Shown: positions 1 to 8,104 of the stretch, one piece after another
Layout: the number at the start of each line of letters is the position of its first letter
Position numbering within the stretch: position 1 is the first letter of the stretch
NCBI GenBank assembly: GCA_004151065.3
Contig: NWUY0300011540.1
Coordinates: 1 to 10,288 of the forward strand
DNA from: Larix sibirica
Lineage: Eukaryota > Streptophyta > Pinopsida > Pinales > Pinaceae
Direction: 5' to 3'
DNA: 10,288 bases
Program-made: the position numbers and the translations under genes
Notes under the pieces: model-generated
What the model saw: only the letters and a program-made list of their open reading frames with translations
Told to the model about the DNA's origin: nothing
Databases searched by the model: none

Positions 1-720
1 GTTTCTCTTCCATTTCAGGTATTTCGCCTCGACTCTGCTCTTGCATTCAACTGGCAGGTTTGGGACACTGGATTGAGTATGTATTTGGAAATTCTTGAGT
101 TTAGGTCAAATTGTGTTGGGAATATTATTTGCTTTAATAGAAGGGAAGGTTTTGGGTCGCCCTTTTTTGGTTCTATTATTGTGTTTGTTAAAATAGTAAA
201 CTCTAGACTACAAATTATTGGGATTTCCAGAAGAGTCGATTATTTAGAAATCCTTTTAAACATGTACCTTGAGAAGAGGGTTGAGATTCTAGCAAACCAA
301 GTGAATGCTGCTATTGCTAATATAAATGGCTTTAAAAGTCATCTCAAATAGATGAAGGACAAAGTGGAAGGCATGTTTGAAGCGGTCCATTAGTTGATTG
401 CTCACACCCCGGTGTTGGATAACCGTTTGGACCAAATAGAGCAGATGTATCATGAGCTTAATGGTACTAATATGGAAACTCGTCTTATTAGTTTACAAGC
501 AGAGGTCAAGAATTGTGATGACATAGTTACAGATATGGTAGCATTAGTCTCAAAACATGAAGACCGGATTGGCGGGTGTTTTCCCAAAATAGATGAGAAC
601 TGTGTGGCTTGCAATGGTGATGGAATTTCTTTTCTCCGATCAGTAAAACAGGGTTCTGAAAAGGATGGAGTAAATTATGAAAAATGCAGTGATGAAAAAA
701 ATATTTTTGTTAATATATAA
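1..720 (+). pseudogene. Degraded coding-like tract with heptad-like region, identity unknown
   Basis: I do not recognise this gene. One plus-strand frame (frame 1 of the window) is open from base 1 to the TAG at 349-351. It resumes to a TAG at 391-393 and again to the TAA at 718-720, so a single frame runs about 240 codons with two amber interruptions. The part after about 265 is rich in heptad-like Leu/Ile/Val spacing with charged residues (EKRVEILANQVNAAI, then DNRLDQIEQMYHELN), suggesting a coiled coil. A polypyrimidine stretch ending in CAG at 7-18 and another ending TTCCAG at 226-231 could be 3' splice sites. If so, the stretch between may be intronic and the exon may begin near 232. It could be a pseudogene, exons of a diverged gene, or gag-like debris of an old retroelement. 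Confidence 0.4.
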
Positions 721-722
721 TT

Positions 723-950
723 GCTACAGAACAGGAAGGTGAATATGAGGGTAATTCTGATGATGGTTCAGAAAAGGAAGAAGAGACTGACACAGAGAAT
801 GGATCTGCAGGACATATGGAGGTCGATTCATATGATGTAGAGGTAGATATGGATGATGAAGCTACATGAAATGAAGACAAGGGTTTGGACAGTGATGAAT
901 AGGAAGATGACTTCTTTGAGCAGAGAACAACCTGTGATTATCGCAGTTAG
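723..950 (+). pseudogene. Acidic-tail segment, likely continuation of the upstream coding-like tract
   Basis: In a frame shifted relative to 1-720, this segment reads as strongly acidic peptide rich in Glu, Asp, Ser and Gly (for example EKEEETDTE, then VEVDMDDEAT). It is broken by TGA at 867-869 and TAG at 900-902 and ends at TAG 948-950. Acidic character continues across both stops (NEDKGLDSDE, EDDFFE), which suggests a once-open acidic tail. The shift between the segments could be a frameshift, or an intron ending at the TACAG near 725-729. The function is unknown; acidic tails occur in many unrelated nuclear proteins. Confidence 0.35.
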
Positions 951-1254
951 TTTGTTCGTCATATACTCTTTTTTGTGTTTTGCTATTGGGACAGTATGAA
1001 ATCTATAGTTGTCTAGGATATTTAGAATTTTGGGAGGCTTATAGCTCCATTTGGAATATTGCATATGTCAATTTTCATTTGCAGACTGCTTATATTACAC
1101 TGTTGAACTCTATCAGTTTTTAGTCAATTTGCTTTGACTTTTCATTAATTTATAGTAGTTCAAAAAATTTCTCCAACGTTTATTAAAGTTTTTTTAAAAT
1201 TATATATTAAATTGAATATCATAAAAATTAAAAATCAAATTTTAAATTAAAAAA

Positions 1255-1324
1255 AAATCAATTTCTATTTATAAAATAATAAATCAATTTTTATTTATAA
1301 AATTAAAAAAAACCATTTTTATTT
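1255..1324. repeat. Short AT-rich tandem repeat, period 26
   Basis: The unit AAATCAATTTCTATTTATAA (1255 onward) recurs at 1281 with one C-to-T difference. A degraded third partial copy (ACCATTTTTATTTA) follows near 1311. This looks like simple replication slippage in AT-rich DNA. Confidence 0.6.
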
Positions 1325-1515
1325 AATAATTAGTTAATATTTTTGTTGTAACTAATTTTATCTGGTTTTATGTACTATTATCATATATAATAATTAATTT
1401 AAAAATAATAAAAAGAACAATAACCATGTGTCCTTTTTTACAATTGTCATTCTATAATTTAAGAAAATGAATTAATGAATTAATGGTTCTAATAGATTTT
1501 ATGTTGCTTGATCAA

Positions 1516-1689
1516 GCTGGTAACGACTCGCCCCATTTTAATTTGTAGTGTCATTAAAGTCATGCTATACAAATGATTTTTTTGTATATTAAATAACTCG
1601 GGATTTAGAATAGCTGGTAACTCGCTCTCCCACTTTAATTTGTGATGTACATGTCAATTTATTATATTAAATCCTCCGGGATTTAGAAT
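1516..1689. repeat. Diverged tandem duplication, two units of about 97 and 77 bp
   Basis: Unit 1 (1516-1612) and unit 2 (1613-1689) both begin GCTGGTAAC, continue through a TCGC...TTTAATTTGT block, share a TATTAAAT block, and end CGGGATTTAGAAT. The second copy has internal deletions. The two units abut exactly, so this is a direct tandem duplication that has since diverged. No function is evident. Confidence 0.65.
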
Positions 1690-1989
1690 CACCCATCTGC
1701 AATGAGATGGTTGATAAATTTATTCTTAATGCTTAAATTTACTGTATGAGTTATTTGAAAGCCTTCTTGTTCTACCAATTTTTTAATAAATAAAAAATAA
1801 ACGTAAAATCAATTTTATATGTCAAGTTATTAGATTTAAAATCGAGTATTAAAATACATTGCATCTAAAAAATGGGTGGTCTAAAGGTTTCTAGCTTCTG
1901 CACAGATTTCAACAGTTTGCTGGTTAACAATCGAATCCTTGACCTAGAGATTGATTTTTCGAATTTGGTTCAACGACTGTGAAAACAAT

Positions 1990-2239
1990 AACTAGGCGAC
2001 GATGTTGTAGGAGTTGGAGGGTTTATGGCGGTTAGGGTTTGAAGCAGATTATTATTTGCTAGTGGTTTTTCGGCTATGTTTTCATTCCTACAGACTCCTT
2101 GCTAGTTTCAACGTCCTATTCTCTAGTTTGTTTGAAGTTAGGAGTCCGTCACCCAACAATGGGGGACTTAGTACAAACCTAGCATAAAAAAGTGGGAATT
2201 TTTCTAGTTTTATGTAGGGGCACGTGACTATCGCTTTCT
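1990..2239 (+). other. Probable 5' UTR / internal promoter region of the outer LINE
   Basis: This less AT-rich stretch lies between the AT-rich flank and the first coding-like codons of ORF1. LINEs usually carry an internal promoter here. The only motif I can point to is a CACGTG hexamer (plant G-box core) at 2221-2226. No ATG opens a long frame here. The 5' boundary is an estimate. Confidence 0.4.
2221..2226. promoter_or_regulatory. CACGTG (G-box core) at the 5' end of the outer LINE
   Basis: The palindrome CACGTG, in the context GGGGCACGTGAC, sits just ahead of ORF1. It is the core site of plant bZIP and bHLH factors. A six-base match is weak evidence, and chance occurrence is possible. 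Confidence 0.2.
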
Positions 2240-4062
2240 GTGGATGGTTTTCCTGTCGAGGCTCCTTATGTCAATATGCCTCCTTTTCGTCCTAGCATGG
2301 GATCCTGTCTCGGTTCTCATGGGTCAGGTAATGATATTTCTATGGCTGATGGTGGGGATGGGACTCCGTCGTCACTTTCCTCGAGTACTAGGGTTTGGAC
2401 TAACCCTTTAAGACATGTGGTTTTCTTCTCTCCCCGTAAGGTCTCATGTGGTTGTCTTTCGCCCCTTCCTGACAAGTCACTACATCGGAATCAACCTTGT
2501 TAGTCTCCTCTAGGAACTTTAGGGCCTCCTTTTGTGTGTTCTCCAGCCCGTACTAGGGATGAGATCTCTTATCCTCGTGGCTCAATTTCGTCCTCTCAAA
2601 GGATTTACATTGGGTGCAGGCTAGGGCCTGTAGGAGGGTAAAATTAGAAAAGGTAAAGAAGGGGCGATATTTGTGCGTGCTGGGGAAGGATATCACCTTC
2701 GATATGGTGGAAGGTCTGTTGACCAGGGCGCTACCAAGCAAGTTTGAATATATAAAATCAAGACGTTTGGAAATATTGGATTGGGTTTCCAGAACTTGGA
2801 AACCACTTATCAATTATGTGCCCAAGGTTACCATGTTGGTAAATGGATGGATTTATTTTCATTTCTTGTCAAAGGAGAGTCTGCACACTATTTCTTCTAG
2901 ATTTTGAGTTATTGGTAGCAAATCATTGGTTTTATGCAACTGGCATTTAGGTTTTGACCCCTGGAAGGAGAAATTCCCCTGGAATCATTTGTGGGTTCTT
3001 TTTACGGGGTTCCCATTGCAATGTTGGAACTTTGGATCCTTTATGGCAGTTGCAAATTCCATTGGTGGATTTATTCTTGTTGAAGAAGCTACACTTGTGG
3101 CCTCATATCGACAGTTTCCTAGGGTATTGGTTGAAGTGGATCCCTCAGAGGGCCTTCCTGAAGATGTTGAACTTGAGTGGGTTGGAGGTTTGTTTGTTCA
3201 AAGGTTGGACTACTAGCATATTCTTTTTCATTGTTTCAAGTGCCACCAGACGGGCCACATTCAAAAGGATTGTAACTAGGGCTTGAAAGGATCTCCGACT
3301 ACTTCTGATGATTCTTCTCCCTCTCAAGAGGACTTAGAAGATCTGTAACCATTACTAAACTTTCCTTTTCCGCTGGACGAGGACTCGACTTTGCATTTTT
3401 TGGGTAAGTTTACAACTTTTCTTCCCCTTTTATTAAAATCTCTAACAATCGATGATATTTCAGGGTCTTTAAATTTATCCCCTTTCTTTGTGCTTGGGTC
3501 GATGGGCGTGTTGGGCTCGATTGACTACTCCCCGATTGGAGTGGCTCCTCATCCTCAATCACTATATTTTGGGTTCGATTCCCCTTGTAGTTCTGGTCAT
3601 TTTGTTTCTGAGCCTTCCGATCCTATGGTGGCCCCTCTTCTAAAGGCTAGTTTGTCCACGACTCAAGTCGTTGTGGCTCCCTCCCCTTTGGACACTACCC
3701 TTTCGTCCTCTCCCTTGAATGACCAGTATATTTCGCTTCCCTTGGAAGGTGGACTTTCATCCTCTTTGCCTACTTCTGCGGTTGAACCTCTTCCGACCTT
3801 TGTAAGCATTATGGATTCCTCAGGTGTTGATATTCCCATAGCCTCTGTTAGACATGCCCTTATTACTACCCGGAAAGGAAGAAAATGAAAGTTGGTTAAA
3901 GCCCCCAATTATGTTGAGATCTTGGATTCAGACCCCCCTTTTTGTATCAATCCAAATTTGTCTTCCATTTATTTTGTGGCTACGACCTTATCATTTTAGT
4001 CTCCTCCTTTGATTGTTGAAGGGGCCCTTAGAGCAGGTGTGCCCCTTTCTCAGGGTTCCTAA
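2240..4062 (+). pseudogene. LINE ORF1, gag-like RNA-binding protein (DUF4283-like plus CCHC knuckle), broken
   Basis: ORF1 of plant L1 elements encodes the nucleic-acid-binding protein of the retrotransposition particle. The N-terminal Ser/Pro/Gly-rich part reads in frame 2 (2240-2503 and past its TAG). The rest reads in frame 1 from about 2595 to TAA 4060-4062, so a frame change lies near 2590-2600. The frame 1 part has a DUF4283-like domain at about 2650-3215 (GRYLCVLGKDITFDMVEGLL; later WHLGFDPWKEKF and FPLQCWNFGSFMAVANSIGG). A CCHC knuckle follows at 3232-3273, then a Ser/Pro-rich tail. In-frame stops are at 2905 (TGA), 3214 (TAG), 3277 (TAG), 3346 (TAA), 3886 (TGA) and 3997 (TAG). The original start is uncertain: no upstream in-frame ATG follows the TGA at 2225, and 2240 is a GTG. 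Confidence 0.85.
3232..3273 (+). other. CCHC zinc knuckle of LINE ORF1
   Basis: The frame reads CFKCHQTGHIQKDC, a full CX2CX4HX4C gag-type knuckle with all four zinc ligands kept. It lies in frame with the DUF4283-like part, six codons after the TAG at 3214-3216 and just before the TAG at 3277-3279. Such knuckles bind single-stranded nucleic acid. Confidence 0.92.
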
Positions 4063-4065
4063 TGA
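4060..4065 (+). promoter_or_regulatory. TAATGA overlap of ORF1 stop and ORF2 start
   Basis: The frame 1 stop TAA (4060-4062) that closes ORF1 shares its last base with the ATG (4062-4064) that opens ORF2 in frame 3. The following A completes TAATGA. ORF2 begins MIILSFNIRGLG, the standard start of plant L1 endonuclease domains, which supports this ATG. Overlaps of this type support translation of ORF2 by termination-reinitiation in some insect LINEs. That this copy's ancestor used it is an inference. Confidence 0.65.
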
Positions 4066-4775
4066 TCATTTTGTCATTCAATATTCGAGGGTTGGGCAGT
4101 TCTCCTAAGAAAACTAATGTGAAGCGTTTATTTGAGACAGTCAAACCAGATGCAGTCTTCCTCCAAGAGACTATGGTTCTCGTGATTAAAGCATGTGATT
4201 ATTTTCTTAATATTAAGCTGGGGGGAAATACTGTGGCTCTGATTCATATGGTCATTCGGGGGGCCTTCTGGTGGCATGGAACCCTGATTGTGCAGATTTC
4301 CATTCTTTCATCATTGTGGTAGGTATTCAGATTATTGGTTATTTTAGGGGGTTGGATAAGAAGGTTATCCTATTGAATATTTATGTCCCTTATCGTCTGA
4401 GGAAGATGTTTTGGGAAAAGATTATAGAGATAGGGATCCTAAATAACCCTTCTCCGATTCTAGCCAGGGACTTAAACCTGACTCTTTCAGCGACCGAAGT
4501 GTGGGAATCAAGGAATGTGGTAGATCCACTTGCTCTATATTTTAGGGAGACCTTTGATTGTGTTGGCCTGTTGGATGTGGTTCCTAGTTACTTGGGGCCG
4601 ACTTGGACAAATGGTCGTTTGAGGAAAGCAGGGGTGGAAAAAAGGTTAGATCGATTCCTTTTGTCCAAGGATTTGTGTTTAGATTTGGGAAGATTCGTAT
4701 CCTTAGCGATGTCTACATGTGTTTTAGACCACAAAGCTATAGCACTTGAGCTTGATTTTGATAAAAGTTTCAACT
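4062..4775 (+). other. ORF2 APE-type endonuclease domain
   Basis: This domain nicks the target DNA. It shows the order of an exonuclease-endonuclease-phosphatase fold: Asn7 in SFNIRG, Glu36 in LQET, then after a one-base frame change near 4240 the block GGLLVAWNPDCADF. It continues with VILLNIYVP, the degraded GDFN box as ARDLNLT (Asp and Asn kept), GPTWTNGR, KRLDRFLLS, and the terminal SDH motif as LDHKAI (Asp and His kept). Most catalytic-site residues can therefore still be read, although the frame is broken. Confidence 0.88.
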
Positions 4776-5367
4776 TCTACCCCTACAAGTTCAATCCAAC
4801 TTGGATGGAGGACCCTATCTTTGATAAATTTGTAAAGGAAAAGTTGTCTTCCATTTTGGATTCAAATACTTCTTCTCCTTTATCGGGCCTGATGGAGAAA
4901 CTACCCCTTCTTAGATATGAGGTTGTGGAGTGGGATAGGGAGAAGAAAAAGTCTAAATTAGAACATCTACAACATATTGAAGCCCAAATTGAATCATTGT
5001 CATCGAAGGTTGATGGGGATTTCTTCTTAGATGAGATGAAAGGGTATTTGATCAACCCGGAATTGGCTATGGCCAAGATCTTGAAGCAAGTTGAGGATAC
5101 TCGGTTGCTTAAAAGCAGGGCGGTCTAGGTGTCTCAAGGGGACATAAAACTAAATTTTTTTAGCGCTATGCCAACCAAAGGAGACTAAACAAATCAATTT
5201 GGGAATTGAAGGATCCAGATGGGGAGTTAGTGAATTCTTAGGTCTCTCTCAAACAAGCAGCAGTGTCCCATTTTGGGGCCACCTATAAAGGGGAGAATTC
5301 TACAAGACTGGTGGATCAGCTGAAGGTTATAAAGTAGTTTCCTCAATTTTTTAGTATAGAGGACGAC

Positions 5368-6230
5368 ATGAAGATTAGTGCAAAGGTTAGTCTAGAGGAA
5401 ATCAAGGAAGTTTTAAATTTGTTTGTTAAAGATAAAAGTCCGGGTCCAGAAGGCTGGACCATTGAGTTCTTTATCCACTTCTTTGATCTGATCGGTCACA
5501 ATATTCAGCTGGCTATGGAGGAATCCAGAAGGAAATGCTTTGTGTCGGCTTGTTTGAATGATACCTATTTAGCAATGATTCCTAAAAAGGATAAGCCGAA
5601 AATCTTTGATGACTTTCAGCCGATATCCTTATGCAATATGCTCTTTAAAGTTATAACAAAGATCATCTCCAATCGCATTAAACCTGCAATGGCTATATCA
5701 ATATCTTCAGAACAATTTGGTTTTTTGCTTGATCGACAAATCCTGGACGCTACGGGGGTGGCATAGGAATGCCTCCATTCTATTAAGAGTAAATACATTC
5801 ATGCTTTCATTCTCAAAATGGACCTTACTAAAGCATACGATCACGTGGATTGGAATTTCCTCCGGTTCATCCTGATTTAGATTAGTATGCTAGTGGATGT
5901 GACCAACTGGATTATGGCCTGCATCACTTCTACGAAGTTTGTAGTTCTTATCAATGGTTCTCCCACTCATTTATTCAAATGTGGAAAGGGTCCATGGCAG
6001 GGTTGTCTACTCTCTCGTTTACTCTTTCTCCCGATAATTGAAGGTCGAAGTCTATCTATCTTGGTTGCAAAAAATGATAAGAGGTTGAAAGGTATAAATT
6101 TGACTCGTTCGCTATCTTTATTACGCACCTCTTATTTGTTGACAATGTCTTGATTTTTGGTTATGGTTCGGTTAAGGAATGAGAGTGCTATAAATATACT
6201 GTTGATACATTTTACTATGCTTCAGGAAGG
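5368..6230 (+). other. ORF2 reverse transcriptase domain with altered FADD box
   Basis: This is the RNA-dependent DNA polymerase of the L1 clade. Visible blocks are DKSPGPEGW, then YLAMIPKKDKPKIFDDFQPI with SLCNMLFKVITKIISNRIKP, then SSEQFGFLLDRQILDA. Motif A is KMDLTKAYDHVDW (catalytic Asp codon at 5821). Motif B is degraded to GPWQGCLLSRLLF. Motif C (6135-6146) reads FVDN where the family has F(V/A)DD, so the second catalytic Asp is Asn. TAG stops at 5764 and 5878 and a frame change near 6122 also break it. Confidence 0.92.
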
Positions 6231-6359
6231 TCCGTTAGTTTGTAGAAGTCCTAATTTTTGTATATCTGTTCCAACCCTAATACTTGCAATACCATTGCTT
6301 TGCTTTTTCCTTTTCACATGGACCGGTTGGGTTAAGGTTTTAAATATTTGTGATTTTTC

Positions 6360-7120
6360 TTAAAACCTAATTGCTACAAGAAAGACAATTAGTCTTGGCT
6401 CTTGCGCAAGGTAGGCAGACGCATCAGTAACTAGAGCCATAAGTGGCTTTGATTGGGAGGTCTCCTTATCTTAGCAAAATCTGTGCTGGAAAGTTTACTC
6501 GTCTATTGGGATTCATTGACAATGGTTCTGGTTTCAATTATCCAGGGTGTTAGAAAATGTATCTTTTGTATCCTTTGGGTAGGCAGTTTAAAGGGTTCAG
6601 AATTCCATTTGGAAAGTTGGGAGATCCCTTCTCTGTTGAAGCAATTTGGTGGCTAGGGACTCAAACATTTGGGTCATTTTTTCAAAGTTTTGAGTGTTAA
6701 ATGTCTCTGGTAAGGGATATTTGGGAAAGTGCTGTGGACTAAAGTTATTTCTCCAAAATATTTGAAAACTCTGACAGTGGAACGATGGATTATAAATCCA
6801 AAACTTTATGTGGGTAACGCTTCGGTCATCTGGAAGGGACTAATCAAAATGTTTCCTATACTTGCTGGATGGCTCAGTTGGAAAGTGGGTTGGTGCATTC
6901 AGATACATATTGGGATTGATCTGATCCTAGGTGTTGGGGATCATTATAAGCTTTCAGTTTCGTTAATCAATTTGTTACATAGTTGGAATATTTTTGTCCT
7001 GGCCCAAGCCAGTCGTCCTGAGTCTGTTATTTCTTCTTCTTCTTATTGGTTGTCGGCATTGGATTTGGGGTTGCTAGTAGAGTATGTAAATGAATGGACC
7101 CGTTACACTGTAAGGATCCA
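6360..7120 (+). other. ORF2 region between RT and zf-RVT-like module
   Basis: This is the thumb/connection part of plant L1 ORF2, in frame 3. It reads FFLKPNCYKKDN, stop, SWLLRKVGRRISN, stop, SHKWL, then LAKSVLESL and FHLESWEIPSLL. These are the conserved steps that follow the polymerase core in this family. Later blocks VIWKGLIKMFP and IFVLAQASRPESVIS are also typical. The stops at 6390, 6432 and 6654 fall where Trp is expected, as TGG-to-TAG changes. Confidence 0.75.
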
Positions 7121-7148
7121 TTGAGAAAGTATCAAACTTTCAGAAGAG

Positions 7149-7478
7149 ATGGACACGCTTGTGTGGGACTGGGGTAATGCCAATGGGGTACTATCATCCA
7201 AATTGGCCTACGATGTCTTGACTGATTTACATGTTTCGATTAATCCGAAATGGTGGGAAAATTTGATATGGAAATGGCGATCTCCAATCAAAATTAGGTG
7301 CTTTATCTGGTTATGTCTAGAGAACAAAATCCTTTCTTGTGATAACTTGCATAAACATGGTTTCCATGGTCCTGGTAGATGCATTTTGTGTCTTGATACG
7401 GCCGAATTGGTGTCAAATTTGTTCATTCAATGTAAGTTTTTCAGGGTTGTCTGGGATGAAATTCAACATACTTTTTAG
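7149..7478 (+). other. ORF2 zf-RVT-like zinc-binding module
   Basis: The segment reads WDWGNANGVLSSKLAYDVL, then WWENLIWKWRSPIKIRCFIW, then CILC and FIQCKFFRVVW. This is the zf-RVT arrangement found after the RT domain in plant non-LTR elements. The His expected before LF-x2-C is Asn here (SNLFIQC, codon 7416-7418), so one presumed zinc ligand is lost. The frame is the same as the preceding region across the TGA at 7122-7124. Confidence 0.8.
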
Positions 7479-7726
7479 CTCCAAAACGAGTGGAATTATT
7501 CAAAATTTTTTGATTGTTTATCCATTTGGTTTAATTCCAAGGTCAAATTTAAAGTTTTACCTCTTTTCATCACTTGGGAGGTCTGAAAAATGAGAAATAA
7601 AACGACATCTGAGGACTGTCCTGTGTCAATTTATCTTGTTGCTTCGAAGGTGATTAGTTTGTATTCTGAGTATTACAAGGAAAAACCTCTTCTGAAAGTC
7701 GAAATCTTCTAGTGCCTCAGGTGGAT

Positions 7727-8094
7727 GATTATATTCTGATTGGTTATTTTGATGGGCAACTCAAGAATGATTATGTGGAGTTGGCATGTTTATACGAATT
7801 AAAAAAAACCACAGTCTTTCAATAAAAATGGTAGGGGGTCGAGGGACAAACGCTAAGGCTGAACTCTTAGCCCTCTAGGGGCTCCTCTTGACTGCGAAAA
7901 GGCGAGGCTTACAATACCTAAAGGTTTTCCAGGATTCAAGAGTGGTTATTGATTGGGAGAATGGCATCTCAAGGCTTCATGCTATTCATTTAGAGCAGTG
8001 GGCGGATTAGACCAAAGAGTTGATTAATGGCTGCCCTTCCATCTCCTTCTGCCACCTCTATCGGGAGCTTAATAGGCAGGCAGATTCTCTATCT
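7727..8094 (+). other. ORF2 C-terminal RNase H domain, split by the nested insertion
   Basis: This RNase H (RVT_3 type) would remove RNA from the cDNA hybrid. The first strand reads IGYFDG in frame 2 (catalytic Asp codon 7751-7753). A frame change then leads into frame 1 at about 7774: CGVGMFIRIKKNHS, GTNAKAELLAL (catalytic Glu 7861-7863), TAG at 7876, KVFQDSRVVIDWENG (Asp 7933-7935; GDS has become QDS), TAG at 8008, and SFCHLYRELNRQADSL with the last Asp at 8083-8085. All four acidic residues can be read. The insertion begins just after this last Asp codon. Confidence 0.9.
8082..8094. repeat. Target-site duplication, left copy
   Basis: AGATTCTCTATCT matches AGATTCTCTAGCT at 9688-9700 in 12 of 13 positions. 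It directly precedes the T-run that is the insert's poly(A) on the minus strand. A duplication of this length is typical of LINE target-primed insertion. Confidence 0.88.
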
Positions 8095-8104
8095 TTTTTT
8101 TTTT
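8094..8104 (-). other. Poly(A) tail of the nested insert
   Basis: Eleven T on the plus strand are the A-tail of the minus-strand insert; the first T (8094) is shared with the target-site duplication. Reading the insert 5' to 3', the tail follows TACTAATAGTTCTAGTC. Confidence 0.85.

Larger units (their letters stand above)
951..1990. other. AT-rich intergenic stretch without a recognisable gene
   Basis: There is no supported coding frame. The stretch is very AT-rich, especially at 1185-1500 and 1740-1860. It contains two short tandem duplications, annotated separately, and a weak pol III-like box pair at 1877-1938. The minus-strand open frame at 828-1064 has no recognisable domain and is not called. 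Confidence 0.6.
4062..8094 (+). pseudogene. LINE ORF2 polyprotein (EN-RT-zf-RVT-RNase H), broken, main part
   Basis: ORF2 supplies the nicking endonuclease and reverse transcriptase for target-primed reverse transcription in the nucleus. The conserved reading moves through frames: frame 3 at 4062 to about 4240, frame 2 to about 5161, frame 1 to about 6122, frame 3 to about 7710, and frames 2 then 1 for RNase H to 8094. Stops in these frames include 5126, 5239, 5335, 5764, 5878, 6180, 6243, 6252, 6333, 6351, 6390, 6432, 6450, 6654, 6711, 7122, 7476, 7584, 7710, 7876 and 8008. Several replace residues expected from family context, such as the Gln before ECLHSIK (TAG 5764) and the Trp in LALWG (TAG 7876). 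The C-terminal remainder lies beyond the nested insertion at 9701-9817. The full length would have been roughly 1,380 codons. Confidence 0.92.

Noticed and set aside
828-1064. Minus-strand 78-codon open frame opposite the acidic segment
   Set aside because: It lies mostly opposite the plus-strand acidic tract and AT-rich DNA, with a composition of random hydrophobic and basic residues and no domain.
1979-1994. GTGAAAACAATAACTA as the 5' target-site duplication partner of GAGGACAAGTAATA after 10003
   Set aside because: The match is too poor (several mismatches and a shift) to claim a duplication.
2553-2813. Minus-strand frames at 2553-2813, 3145-3327, 3663-3908, 4588-4773, 4783-5076, 5616-5798 and 7208-7426
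   Set aside because: All are antisense shadows of LINE coding sequence without recognisable domains.
2954-3286. 110-codon plus-strand frame overlapping the DUF4283-like part
   Set aside because: It is a shadow frame; the family motifs and the knuckle read in the other frame.
3391-3888. 165-codon plus-strand frame as an independent gene
   Set aside because: It is in the same frame as the DUF4283-like and CCHC parts and between two stops; it is the Ser/Pro-rich C-terminal tail of LINE ORF1.
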